Positions 20,228-32,281 of a stretch of 64,000 nucleotides of DNA are shown piece after piece (position 1 is the stretch's first letter; each line of letters starts with the position of its first letter). The translations under genes and the position numbers were made by a program. This DNA is from Amaurobius ferox (lineage: Eukaryota; Arthropoda; Arachnida; Araneae; Amaurobiidae), in contig OX578142.1 of NCBI GenBank assembly GCA_951213105.1, positions 123,368,231 to 123,432,230 on the forward strand. Direction: 5' to 3'. Under the pieces are notes generated by a model. That model did no database searches. It was not told where the DNA came from and was given only the letters and a program-made list of their open reading frames with translations.

Positions 20228-22445
20228 AAAATGTTTGAAAAATTAGGTCCCATAGGGTTCATTGTATTTCGTTTTTTAAACCCGGGTTTAATCCAAAACT
20301 AATTGGGTGATTTTATTTATATGACATATCTGAACGACATACTAAAAGTTCATTTTGATAAATTCAGTCTTAAGGCAGTTATCGTGCAAATGGACAGACA
20401 GATAGAATGACCAAATTCATACACTTTACACCATAATTGAAAAGTATTGAAGAATTAGTTTTTGCATAAAATATTTCAATTTCGTATATTTCATATTTTA
20501 TTCATATTTCGTTTAAAAAATGTTTGAAAAATTAGGTCCCATAGGGTTCATTGTATTTCGTTTTTTAAACCCGGGTTTAATCCAAAACTAATTGGGTGAT
20601 ATTATTTATTTATATTCCCATAGGTCCCACAGACCCTCTGACCGACATACTAAAAGTTCATTTTGATAAATTCATTCTTAAGGCAGTTATCGTGCAAATG
20701 GACAGACAGATAGAATGACCAAAATCATATACTTTACACTATAATTGAAAAGTATTGAAGAATTAGTTTTTACATAAAATATTTCAATTTCGTATATTTC
20801 ATATTTTATTCATATTTCGTTTAAAAAATGTTTGAAAAATTAGGTCCCATAGGGTTCATTGTATTTCGTTTTTTAAACCCGGGTTTAATCCAAAACTAAT
20901 TGGGTGATATTATTTATTTATATTCCCATAGGTCCCACAGACCCTCTGACCGACATACTAAAAGTTCATTTTGATAAATTCATTCTTAAGGCAGTTATCG
21001 TGCAAATGGACAGACAGATAGAATGACCAAAATCATATACTTTACACTATAATTGAAAAGTATTGAAGAATTAGTTTTTACATAAAATATTTCAATTTCG
21101 TATATTTCATATTTTATTCATATTTCGTTTAAAAAATGTTTGAAAAATTAGGTCCCATAGGGTTCATTGTATTTCGTTTTTTAAACCCGGGTTTAATCCA
21201 AAACTAATTGGGTGATTTTATTTATATGACATATCTGAACGACATACTAAAAGTTCATTTTGATAAATTCATTCTTAAGGCAGTTATCGTGCAAATGGAC
21301 AGACAGATAGAATGACCAAATTCATACACTTTACACCATAATTGAAAAGTATTGAAGAATTAGTTTTTGCATAAAATATTTCAATTTCGTATATTTCATA
21401 TTTTATTCATATTTCGTTTAAAAAATGTTTGAAAAATTAGGTCCCATAGGGTTCATTGTATTTCGTTTTTTAAACCCGGGTTTAATCCAAAACTAATTGG
21501 GTGATATTATTTATTTATATTCCCATAGGTCCCACAGACCCTCTGACCGACATACTAAAAGTTCATTTTGATAAATTCATTCTTAAGGCAGTTATCGTGC
21601 AAATGGACAGACAGATAGAATGACCAAAATCATATACTTTACACTATAATTGAAAAGTATTGAAGAATTAGTTTTTACATAAAATATTTCAATTTCGTAT
21701 ATTTCATATTTTATTCATATTTCGTTTAAAAAATGTTTGAAAAATTAGGTCCCATAGGGTTCATTGTATTTCGTTCATTGAACGTTGAAATTATACCTAA
21801 TTTAAAGAAATTATACCTAATTCCTAATTCAATTTCGTATATTTCATATTTTATTCATATTTCGTTTAAAAAATGTTTGAAAAATTAGGTCCCATAGGGT
21901 TCATTGTATTTCGTCTAATCCAAAACTAATTGGGCGATATTATTTATTTATATTTCCATAGGTCCCACAGACCGTCTGAACGACATACTAAAATTTCATC
22001 TTGATAAAGTCATTTTTAAGGCAGTTATCGTGCAAATGGACAGACAGATAGAATGACCAAAATCATACACTTTACAACATAATTGAAAAGTATTGAAGAA
22101 TTAGTTTTTACATAAAATATTTCAATTTCGTATATTTTATATTTCGTACATTTCATATTTTATTCACATTTCCTTTTAAAAATGTTTGAAAAATTAGGTC
22201 CCATAGGGTTCATTGTATTTCGTTTTTTAAACCCGGGTTTAATCCAAAACTAATTGGGTGATATTATTTATTTATATTTCCATAGGTCCCACAGACCCTC
22301 TGAACGAAATACTAAAATTTCATTTTGATAAAGTCATTTTTAAAGCAGTTATCGTGCAAATGGACAGACAGATAGAATGACCAAAATCATACACTTTACA
22401 ACATAATTGAAAAGTATTGAAGAATTGGTTTTCACATAAAATATT
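20228..22445 (+). repeat. Eight-unit tandem array with two unit lengths (289 and 308 bp)
   Basis: TGTTTGAAAAATTAGGTCCC occurs at 20232, 20521, 20829, 21137, 21426, 21734, 21874 and 22183. Spacings are 289, 308, 308, 289, 308, 140 and 309. The short (A) unit reads ATATGACATATCTGAACG where the long (B) unit has CCCATAGGTCCCACAGACCC and more, so the order is A-B-B-A-B, a truncated unit, and two diverged B units. Internal units are almost identical; the last two are more diverged. No ORF. Confidence 0.9.
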
Positions 22446-23089
22446 TCAATTTAGGTTATTTTATTAAATGGAAAAATGAAAGAGCTTTCAAACGCTAACG
22501 CCATAGACATTCTTAATGAATTGAGCGCGTTGGATGCTACATATCACACTCAGTGACATCCTTCCAATTTTTCGTAAATCTTTTAAAAATCGCAATATTC
22601 TAGTTCCGAGTATTAAACTACGACAGCAGATACTGATTCAGCTTTGCGCAGCATTAAAACTTTCTATTAATGGCTTTCTAAATTTGTATTTTGGCTTTAT
22701 TTTTGAGCAGCATGTACGTTCAAATATTTTCAGTTATGCACATACCAAACAGTTTTACTGACATTTCAATGTGTTAAAGTGTAAGCAGGTAACACTTTGA
22801 AACTCTCAGAATAATGTTAATTGTTTCTTATATTTACACAGTATTATAAATGTGTTCTAATATTTAATTATAGGAAGGAAATATTCATTTTATTTAATAA
22901 ATTAAAATTCAGTTTTGAAATAAATTATTTTGCTATAATACTAACAACGTGCTAAGTAGAAAATTTCAAAATTCTACTTTCCTATTGACGCTTTATTGCG
23001 AAAGTCTTTGTGCACATCCATAAACATAACACGAACTTCTCTGTCAATAATTAGTGGCAAAAATTTTCCATACTATTGTTTTTACTGAA
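22446..23089. other. Continuation of the duplicated repeat, then anonymous sequence
   Basis: Near 22978-23050, CTTTCCTATTGACGCTTTA and AACACGAACTTCTC resemble 26152-26215, so the duplication probably resumes after the array. No gene. Confidence 0.45.
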
Positions 23090-23716
23090 AACTTTTTTCA
23101 AGCATCTATTTCTCAGGATTCTCTATTAATAGAGCTTAGCTAATGAATGATATAAAATTGGCATCATATTCAGACGCAAATAGAAGGGTGTACTAAGGAT
23201 TTTCACTTCTTTTTCCATTTCCTGTTCATAAAATATAATATTACTTGAAGCATCTATTTCTCAATATTGACTATGAATAGAATTTAAATGATAACTCATA
23301 TAGATTTAGCATCAAATCCTAAAGGAGGTAGGGTAATTTACTAAAGATTAGCATTTCCGTTTTCTTTTCACCTCCGATTAAAAATTTACTCAAAAAGATT
23401 TTTTCTCAAGATTGGATATAAATAGAGCTCAGAAAATGACTGACATGCATTTAGCCGAAAATTTACAAGAAAGTAGTAAGTGGGTTTACTAAGGATTTCT
23501 ACTTCCAGCTCTGGAAATGTCACTTTCAATTAAGAAATCCACATTTACCTTGCAACATCTATTTTTCTGAATAGGCTATAGATAATGATTGATAGATAAT
23601 TAGGTATGGATTCAGCATCATATTCCAAATAGGGTAAGGAGGTTGATTATAAATATCCTGTTCTGGTTTATGTTCTCTTCTAAATAATTTTTTTTTCTCG
23701 TGAAACATCTATTTTT
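23090..23716 (+). repeat. 125-bp repeat array, left part (about five diverged units)
   Basis: Recurring blocks CATCTATTTCTCA, GATTGGATATAAATAGAGCT, GACTGACAT, TTTACTAAGGATTT. It is interrupted at 23717 by a family A copy and resumes at 24696. Confidence 0.7.
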
Positions 23717-23857
23717 ACTTTCCCTGCAATACATGGTAATGTATAGGGAAAGTATTGGAATCATGCCGAAAATCACAACTCGAGTTTTCGACGGATCTGC
23801 ACGTTTCGAGACCTCTAGAATACGAAAAAACCATTTTTAACGTGACGTCTGTGTGTG

Positions 23858-23908
<51 letters not shown>

Positions 23909-24695
23909 CTGTCTGTCTGTCTGTCTGTGTGTCTGTCTGTGCAATGTATGTATCCACTCTAATTCAAAAACTAATGGACCGAATTTCATAAAATTTGGTA
24001 GGTGAGTCACTTGGGTATGACCCTGGTGCTGATTAGTTTTTGGTACGATTAGTAAAAACAGAACCCGCCTTTTTTTGCGAAATGGCCAGTAAAAATTCCA
24101 TGTATCCACTCTAGCTAAAATATTAATTGACCAAATTTCACAAAATTTGGTGGATAAGTTACTTGTACGATACTCTGGTGCTGATTAGATTTTGGTATTT
24201 ATCGGAAAAGAACAACCTGCCCTTTTTTACGAAATGGCCCGCAATAATGTCATGTATCCACTCTAACTAAACTATTAATTGGCCAAATTTCACAAAATTT
24301 GATAGATAAGTTACTTGGGGAATACTCTGGTGCTGATTAGATATTGGTACTATTCGGAAAAGAACAACCTGCCTTTTTTTACGAAATGGCCCTCAAAAAT
24401 CGCATAATCTAAGAAAAGCTACATATGTTCAAATATATCAGTTAAATTCTTGTTTTATACGTAATTTTTGATGAGGAAAATAATAAGTACAACTCTATTA
24501 CTCTAGGACTAACCATTCTCGAATTATTTCAGATTTTTTGAATTTAGTTATGCCACATTTAGAAAAATGTCTAATTACCAAATAAAAACAGAAATTAAAT
24601 TAAAAATGCAAATTCAGTGTTATTTTGTGCAATTAAACCCAATTTGATGAATTATTAAAGAAAAAAAAATATGAATTTGAGTCTGCAGGGAAAGT
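23717..24695 (+). repeat. Repeat family A, copy 3 (about 979 bp, best-bounded copy)
   Basis: The ends ACTTTCCCTGCA (23717-23728) and TGCAGGGAAAGT (24684-24695) are perfect inverted repeats. The left end also folds on itself (ATACATGGTAATGTAT). A (CTGT)n tract lies inside, followed by three diverged about 120-bp units (CTAATGGACCGAATTTCA, AAAATTTGG, GGTGCTGATTAG, GAAATGGCC). The copy splits a 125-bp array, supporting insertion. No ORF other than simple-repeat frames. Confidence 0.7.
23851..23942. repeat. (CTGT)n microsatellite inside family A copy 3
   Basis: About 90 bases of CTGT with few interruptions. Open frames on both strands here are translation of the repeat only. Confidence 0.95.
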
Positions 24696-24860
24696 CATGT
24701 GCTGCCCACATCAGATTTTTCGGATTGGCCACAGAAAGAACTGACATGATGACAAATATGGATGATGATAAATATGGATTAAGCATCGAATTTGGAAGAG
24801 GTTGAGGAGTTTAATAAGGATTTTCTTTTCCTTTTCTACAGGTGTTACTTCCGATTTTTT
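24696..24860 (+). repeat. 125-bp repeat array, right part
   Basis: TTTTTCGGATTGGCCACAGA, ACTGACATGATG and GTTTAATAAGGATTTTC continue the unit interrupted at 23716. Confidence 0.6.
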
Positions 24861-25149
24861 AGGAAATTCGCATGACTGTACAAATTAAGTGTGCAAAAAA
24901 GCATAAAAATGTATAATATTTCCGTCGAAAACAAAGTGTACACATCACCTTCCACCACATGAATATATTCATGAATATATACTTCATATATTTGAGGTAG
25001 AGTCACGAAGGTTGTTCTTGTGGTAATTATTAAAGAAAAATATTTGAAGTTATTTCTATGGATAGAAATTGCAATCTACGAATTTCAAAAGCCCCATAAT
25101 TTATGTTCTTGAGCAAAGCTAGTAACATGTTAAAAAAGTCAAATAATAA
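24861..25149. other. Anonymous AT-rich sequence
   Basis: Nothing recognised. Confidence 0.5.
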
Positions 25150-26060
25150 GAGACAATAAAGATCAGTCATGCATAAATCATTGATTATGAAACACTTTCC
25201 AACTGAAATGCAATTTTATTTAAACATCTCTAAAATGCGATACATTCAGCGTTGATATATTTTAAATTATCACAGTACTACAATGATTTATATTTGAAAG
25301 ATTAGAACTTCATCGGAAAAAATGAACTTTATTCAAATGATATCATCGAAATATAAATCGTCTGGCTCTCTGTATAAAGGAAGTCATACACTTTTATTCC
25401 AGACTCCAGAGTTAAATGGTTTTGCGTGAAAAAATTCAGCAATTCTTATACAACTCAACTTATAATCACTTGTTTACATTCTGCATCCATTAAATTAAGC
25501 TTTATTGTAGAAATAATCAAAGTTTGATGATCGCGAAAATAAAACGGTTTTAGGACGGATGCAACTCAAAATATAAATTTAAAAGAACTTTTTCCTATAG
25601 GAAATAAACATGGGTGCCATATTTTATTTTGAAGTGGATCACCTGATCTCTTCCTATTATATGGGTGTAATGATTATTTTAAATTTTATTTAAAAAACTA
25701 CCAAACATATTTTGCTGAAAGTGTTTTACTAATTTTATGAGATAATTTGAATGTTTTCTAAATTTTTTGAAGCAATTTGTGAATTTTAACTTCGCTTAAA
25801 AAATGTTTGAAAAATTAAGTCCCATAGGGTTCAATGTATTTTATTTTTTTAACCCGCGTTCAATCCAAAACTAATTCGATGATATTATTCATTTACATTC
25901 CCATATATCCCACAGACGGTCTCAACAACATACTAAAATTTCATTTTGATGAAGTCATCTTAACGGTAGTTATCTTTCGAACTGGCAGACAGGCAGAATG
26001 AATAAAGTTCCACTTTCCAATTATGTTGTAAAGTGTTAAAAAGTGTTTGTTTCCGTGGAA
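25150..26060 (+). repeat. Duplicated repeat, copy 2, with a single diverged tandem unit
   Basis: Collinear with 19491-20500. 25798-26060 is one diverged unit of the array (AAAATGTTTGAAAAATTAAG, CCCATAGGGTTCAATGTATT, ACAGACGGTCTCAACAACAT). It shows the pre-amplification state of the family. Confidence 0.75.
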
Positions 26061-26670
26061 TTATTTGTATGATTATATCTATAATCAGTATTATTTCAGT
26101 AAAGGGGGACCTTAGGAATATAATGTGTTATAAAGAAATTTTCTAGATCCTCTTTCCCTATTTACGCTTTACGTGAGCGTCTCTAAGTGACCTTCTATAT
26201 ACGTAACACGAAATTCTCCCATTAATTGCATCTATTTTAGGTAAAGTTGGGAAATCAAGCGTCACGTAATTACTCGCCATCAATTACATTAACGTCAACC
26301 AAACATATTTACACAATGTCACAGACGTTGCTATATTTTAAGAACAAAGATATCCAGTTTTCGACTCTATCATTATTTAAAGTATTGGACTTATCGAAAT
26401 AGTATATTAAATATTACAAAAATATTACAAAGAGATAAGAATATTTGTAATCAATACCGGAAATTGACACAAAACAACAAGTTTTGCCAGTATGAGCAAA
26501 ATCGGAAATGAGATATAGGGTTGTAAGAACCCTAAATGGTAATTAAAAAAATCATGTAATTATACTTCTTCTTTTTCTTATTCTTCTCCGTAATTCACTC
26601 TATGGCCATAAATATTTATCGGAGACAGTCCCAAAAATTTCTTTTTTCTTCAAGGAATTATTTTAACATT
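26061..26670. other. End of duplicated repeat, then anonymous sequence
   Basis: Homology to 22978-23050 is visible at 26150-26215. Nothing else recognised. Confidence 0.4.
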
Positions 26671-27574
26671 TAAGGGGACGGTGGACGTTGAAATGTTTTT
26701 TATTTATTTATTGACTTAGAAACATGAAAAATTGTATAAATATTCCTCTTAACACTACTATATAAAATGCCATTAAATTTTTTTCAATTTTGTTATAATG
26801 TTGTATTTTTTTTAATTTAATTTTTTTTAACGAAAATTAGAAAATGCTCCTTGCGTGCCATTTGTTCACATTTTTGATCAATTTTACATTATGATCACTC
26901 AAAAACACCTTGTGAACAAATTTGGGTATTCATTTTTAAATCCCTTAGAAAGTTAATTTTTTTTTAAATATTTTTCTGCATTAAAACTTAGTTTTCATCA
27001 TTTAATTAGGTACTTGTTCACTTTTAATTATCTTAATAAAGTCCAATTATAAAATGCATACCCAGTTTCATTAAAAGCTATGAAAGGTGTCTTCTTGCCA
27101 AATTTCATGTATCTCAGACAAAAATTAAGATGCATGGAGCATTTTAAAAATATAAAACCTTTGAAAATTCCGTTTCGAAAAAAATGCATTCAACCTTTTG
27201 CTCACGGGTGGGACAGCGTCCATCCCAAACAAAGAACCTTCCAAAAAGACAGGTATTTAACATACCCTATCCCAAACAGTTCAATCTCCCTTTGCAGGTA
27301 TATATCCCTTTGCAGATATATAAAACATTGCACCTGCTGCAGCAGGTGAAATGTTTCTGTCGGCGATTTCCATGGACGCCAATGCCTGCAAAGGGAGATC
27401 GAACTTTTTGGGATAGGGTATGTCAAATTTTAGGGTATGTCTTTTTGGGAGATTCTTCGTTTGGGATGGACGCTGTCCCACCTGTAAGCAAATGTTAAAT
27501 GCGTGAAATAATGTTAAATGTTAAAAACTTTTTTAGTCGGTTTTTGCTCATTTCAACATCCACTGTCCACTTAA
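26671..27574. mobile_element. TIR element (about 0.9 kb) with TTAA-like flanks and a nested fold-back
   Basis: Left TTTAAGGGGACGGTGGACGT followed by TGAAATG, and right CATTTCAACATCCACTGTCC followed by ACTTAAA, are imperfect inverted repeats of about 25 bases, each meeting TTAA. TTAA targets are typical of piggyBac-type elements, but the ends here start GGGGAC rather than the usual CCC, so the superfamily is open. No transposase; the interior is AT-rich plus the fold-back at 27182-27505. Confidence 0.6.
27182..27505. mobile_element. Nested fold-back element (about 320 bp)
   Basis: The left arm GTGGGACAGCGTCCATCCCA-AACAAAGAA, CATACCCTATCCCAAA and CTCCCTTTGCAGG is mirrored by the right arm, whose complement reads GTGGGACAGCGTCCATCCCA-AACGAAGAA, CATACCCTATCCCAAA and CTCCCTTTGCAGG. 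Arm length is about 110-120 bases; the centre carries a CACCTGCTGCAGCAGGTG palindrome (27330-27347). Overlapping short frames on both strands are shadows of this symmetry. Confidence 0.85.
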
Positions 27575-28368
27575 AATATTATAAACTAGAATTTACCCGA
27601 CGACTCTGTGGTTAAGTCCACTGTGTATATAATACAAATGAATACGTAAATAATGCAAATCAATTTCCGAAATGCCTGTTTTGAACAAAAATCGTTCAGC
27701 ACTCAATTTTTCCTATTAGCAATCAAGCCAGCTGTATAGCGCAATTTAATAATGGCTATATAAATACTTCACTGCTTGTTGAAAATCCGCTGTGCTCCGT
27801 ATTTAAAGTAAGAGATAATAACGGACACATGAGAGAGAGTTGAGTAGATAGAAAAGCTTTTTCCCCATAGGGAAAGCGTGTTGAGTTGATAAACAATAAT
27901 GATTAATCAACAGATCAAATTATTTTTTGAGTAGTTTGTGATATATTTAAACGCTGATGTTAAATTATAAACGTTAGGTGGTACATCATATTTTATATTA
28001 TAATATAAATATTGGTAAGGTTTAAAACGCACGAAAAGTATATATATATATTTTAAATTTCCATGAAATATGTCTATCGTATGGATTCTGTTGAAAGTTT
28101 GTTTGAAAGATAATATTTTTATTTTTTCGGTGGTATCAAGATTGAAACTCTGTGATAAAATTTTAGGTCGCTAAGAAATCTATTTGTGTGAATATCGCGC
28201 AAAATCTTTGTAATTCTGGCTGAAACAAAAAGTAACTGTAAAATTAATTCGAAATTAAAAAGAAAATAACAAGGAGGTGCATCCATTCAGGTCCTGAAGA
28301 AGTACCTGTGTACCAAACTTCATGACCGTACGACGCTTGCAGTCCCTGCTACAGACTGAATACACACA

Positions 28369-28409
<41 letters not shown>

Positions 28410-29847
28410 GGCGAGGCACACATACATATTTCTTTATTATGTAAGATTTTTATTCAACAATTTGGCGACCTTATCCAAAAATTCTTCAGGCACCCATGGT
28501 AAAATACGGGGAAATATTTCCAGTTTGTTAGAATAGAAACATAGGCTTGTGTTTCAATTTTAAATACACTCACTTGTTAGATAGATATTGGCACTTGATG
28601 ATTGAATTGAATTGGAATTTTCCACTTGGGTCAATCGTTCGATATTACATCGAAACACAGAGTTTTTCGAAAAATTACTTATCAGAGTGTTAAACAATGA
28701 CACGCTCAAAATTTTGTAGTGATTATAAACCCTACATATCCATTATTAGAAATCCTGCACAAAAGACCATTGTTAGGGCAGTCATAATGCTATGCATAGA
28801 GAAATATATATACCTCTCGAAATTACTTTTAATAAAAGTATATTTTTCCAAAGGGAGCAACGAGTTTTACAAAAAACCCAAATTGCTAAATACTTTTAGA
28901 TTTAAAAATATCATATGCAAAAGTACACATAATTTTAAACTTAGAATACAAAACTAGGTACCTGATATAACAAAATGGGGTTCAAAGAATGAAAAAATCA
29001 AAAGTTCTTCTGCTAGGTAACACAGTAATAATTACATAAATGACTGTTTCCTCTACGTCCCCTACTTAAATTTTCAATATAATTGTGCTCCAGTAGTAGT
29101 CACCCCATTCTAAATTTAGCATATGTTTGTTAAAATTGTTGACATAAGTGGTGCATATTTAGTATATCTACTTCCATATATTTATAGCCTAAAACTATAA
29201 TTAGCCAATTTGTGATGAATGACACTTTCAGTATGTGACGTCATAATCTGTGCTGTGTTCAAATCACGTGCAAGTGATTGTGACAATGTGCAAGTGTTTG
29301 TGATAATGCGGAAGTGATTTGTTAATGTAAGAGTGATTTTCAGTAACAAACAAAAACTTATACATAAACTGAGGTTTCAAATATTTAATTTATCCTGTCG
29401 TAGGCAATAGTTTTTAATTTTTAAATTATTAGAAAGAATTAAAAAAATGTTTAAATATATTTTACCAAAACTTAGGCAAAGTGTTTCCAAAGTTTAAAAT
29501 GTGAAAACTTGGAACAATCAATTTGCGTGAATAAAAGATTTTTTAAATTTTAAATGAAAATTCAACAACATTTTTTCACATTCAAATTTATAAAGAGTAA
29601 AGATTTTTTACATATCAGGTTTTATTACACAATATTCTTGAAATGATCCGATTTTGTTATGTATTTATCGTATTAAAAACTGTATTTCCACCAGTTTGTA
29701 TTTTGTTATTGTTTATATTGCATTTCGTCACCTTTTATGGCAAACCATGTATTTTCCTGTTGGAGAGATACTTCCAAATTAGATACAATTATCCTCCTTT
29801 GGTGCACTTAAAGAGCGCCAAGAGAGGTCGGTATACTGCCAAATAGT
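27575..29847. other. Anonymous AT-rich sequence
   Basis: No gene or strong repeat recognised apart from the CA/GA microsatellite at 28362-28411. Confidence 0.5.
28362..28411. repeat. (CA)n(GA)n compound microsatellite
   Basis: About 25 bases of CA followed by about 25 of GA. Confidence 0.95.
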
Positions 29848-30782
29848 AGAAGAAAAGGTGATAATATGGACCCCCCCCCCATTTTGCTTTTTGCAAGTGC
29901 GACAACATTTTAAGCTAATTTCACTCGTTTTGGAATGGTGGATCACATATGCTAATCATCTATGGCCACAACAGGAGAAATAATTTTTAGAATATTTACA
30001 GTAACCTCCATAATGCGATTACTAAAAAAGTGAAATCACCTGTTTTTTTAAAGTGCGGGTATTATGGATCCCATGAAAGAGTCACAATTTATTCGTCAAA
30101 AATGAATGTTATTGTTGAAAAACAGAAATTATTTACAAAAGTCGCAAATATAAATTTCTTTCTCGACTCCAGCACATTCACTGCTCATAATTCACACATC
30201 ACACACATGATCCATAGTTCTCCATGGCAATCATCAGTAAAATCTGAATCACAGAAGAGACAGTTGGCATTTTGCACACCAGGTTGGTCCTCCACAATTG
30301 TTTGCACTCCAGGTTGGTCCTCCAGGTTGGTCCTCCCACTTGGAGATCGAGCGGTGAGTCGCCAGAGTGGTCAGAATGGAATAATTGGTCAGAATTGCTG
30401 TTAGATTCTTGCACACACTCTGGGGATCCATATTATATCACATCACTACTCCCAAACATAACCAAAAAGTTGAAGTCTGGTTTCGACATGTTATCGTCTA
30501 ACTGGTGTAGTTCAAGATATGGCATCGAAATCCGCGCATTGTGCAACATAAATACCCATAAAACTTATATATCACCTACCTTGCTAAACAATCGCGAATA
30601 GGATGAAATTACCAATGTTCACAACACAAATGCTCCTTCAATAATGTTCAATAATCTCCTATCTCAGTGGGAGTGATTAGAGTTGATTTACTCCTCCGCC
30701 ACTAGAGTGAGCCTCGTTCTAGCCGAGGAACGCAGGGGATCCATAATACCTGCAAGGTCCATATTACCACCTTTCCCTCTAA
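29848..30782. mobile_element. Candidate TIR element (about 0.93 kb)
   Basis: Left GAAGAAAAGGTGATAATATG and right, on the complement, GAGGGAAAGGTGGTAATATG match over about 22 bases. TATTATGGATCCC motifs recur inside both ends (30059-30072; complement of 30737-30750). A poly-C run (29870-29880) and three GGTTGGTCCTCC units (30284-30338) lie within. No transposase. The boundaries are tentative. Confidence 0.45.
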
Positions 30783-31775
30783 CAAATAATTTCATTGCAA
30801 ATAAAATACAATTTTTATTTTATTGCGATAAAAATACAATAAAATACAATTTTATTGCAGTAAAATACAAATATTTATAAAATAAAATACATACAGTACA
30901 AATATGGTATAAATAGTGTAAAAAATATATTGTCGCTTAGTGACAGAAGGAAAAATTTTAAAGCTCTGTGACATTATATTATAATATCTTATTTATATAA
31001 CATCCCTCTCATAATTTCAACTACGATGCAAGATTAAACTGAAAATTTTAAACGCTAGAGATGTCAAATAATTTGTAGCAAATGGGTGTCCAATACTAGA
31101 ATCAAGGCCAGACAGCTGGCTCGGCACATTACACGAATGCTCTGATTCTCACAAAAAAACATCAATAAGGAATAAACGTTTTTGTGGATGTTTGAAATAA
31201 ATTATATATATATATATATATTTAAATCGAACACAGTGAATATGAAAATTGCTGTTTAAAATTTTTCTTGCATTTTTATAGAGCCCGTTTGTCTCTTCTG
31301 ACAGATTCTTACATAATGTTTGCGGTCCTTCCTCAACGTACAAGAATCGTTAATGAACACTTTAATGATCCTTCCACCATTTTGGGGGAGATAAATCGTC
31401 AGATTAGGCAGCCAATAAACTCTCCAAGGTTTAATTGAACTTCAGGTAAAGTTGTCTCCGCTAGGGCGCAGTTCAGGGGCTCATAAAACAGGGGAGACAT
31501 TTTAAATCTTCACAATAGATGCGGCGTCACTTTTAAAATGACATAATTAACAGCTCTCACGGAGAAAATGGCTCCCCTTTTTCTGCATGGAAAATAGCCG
31601 GAAAGAAGTTTCGTTTCATACGGGTTAAGTGTTCTAACTTATTAAGAGAAGCTGGCCTGTCCCATTTTCAAATTTCCTTTGAAATATTACTTTAAAATGA
31701 ATATTGCTAGATTTTGTATTTCAAAGGCTTTGGTCAAGTTTTATTTTAATTGCAAAGTATAATTACTATTTACAG
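30783..31775. other. Anonymous sequence
   Basis: Contains a (TA) run at 31202-31221 and a moderately GC-richer stretch (31360-31660) with no recognisable gene. Confidence 0.45.
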
Positions 31776-31940
31776 GCATACTCCGAGTTGCAATGTTTGG
31801 AACTGTGCGACGCTTTGCATTTAAAACGCATTTCAATTGACATCATACCCCGATATGAGACACTTGCTTCGAATTTACGACACCTTAGCGATATGATGCT
31901 ACTGCTTGTATCACTCCTCCACTTGGCAAAGTTGCAGTAA
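31776..31940 (+). CDS. Candidate terminal coding exon, unrecognised protein
   Basis: An acceptor-like ATTTACAG ends at 31775. The next base starts 54 codons in phase 0, ending TAA (31938-31940). The peptide begins AYSELQCLELCDALHLKRIS and ends with a leucine-rich LLLVSLLHLAKLQ. Codon use is balanced (GAG, CTG, TGC, CGA) compared with AT-rich chance frames nearby. The final hydrophobic stretch could be a helix. No family is recognised and no upstream exon was identified, so it may be a pseudo-exon or TE fragment. Confidence 0.3.
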   Translation, partial: AYSELQCLELCDALHLKRISIDIIPRYETLASNLRHLSDMMLLLVSLLHLAKLQ

Positions 31941-32281
31941 ATTTGCTTACAAACAGGGACTAACTACCACAATTCTGTGATAAGAGTTTTGAAACTGTAA
32001 CTGTTTGAACAATTTCGTTCTTCAGAATTCGGGTTTGTTGATTCTTTTGCCCTGATGAAGGGTATTCAACGTATCCTTGAAACATCTGAATGCTGCATTA
32101 TTACTTTATTCCTGCTTAAATACGTTGCTCAAGTTTTCTTTATCCTTTTCACCAAGTGTTTTTACTTATTGTAATGGTTCTGTTTGGAAAAGCTTAAAAG
32201 AGACTTAGAACTAAGTTCAAATAGGAATTCTAGCTTAGTACGTAATTATCCCTCTTACGCAAAAATCTACAGGGGAAAAAT
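31941..32281. other. Anonymous sequence with a hammerhead-like motif
   Basis: See the separate entry at 32051-32086; otherwise nothing recognised. Confidence 0.4.
32051..32086 (+). ncRNA. Degenerate hammerhead-ribozyme-like motif
   Basis: CTGATGA (32052-32058) is followed by AGGGTA, the loop TTCAACG, TATCCT (a 6-bp stem II with one G-U), then TGAAAC. This is the core order CUGAUGA-stem II-GAAA of hammerheads, as found in Penelope-like elements, but there is an extra U before GAAA and no convincing stem I. Likely a relic or chance. Confidence 0.25.

Noticed and set aside
23715..24109. Open frames of 78-90 codons on both strands
   Set aside because: They are produced by the (CTGT)n tract, giving Thr-Asp-Arg-Gln or Cys-Leu-Ser-Val periodic peptides.
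27080..27498. Overlapping frames on both strands around 27.2-27.5 kb
   Set aside because: They mirror each other because the sequence is a palindromic fold-back.
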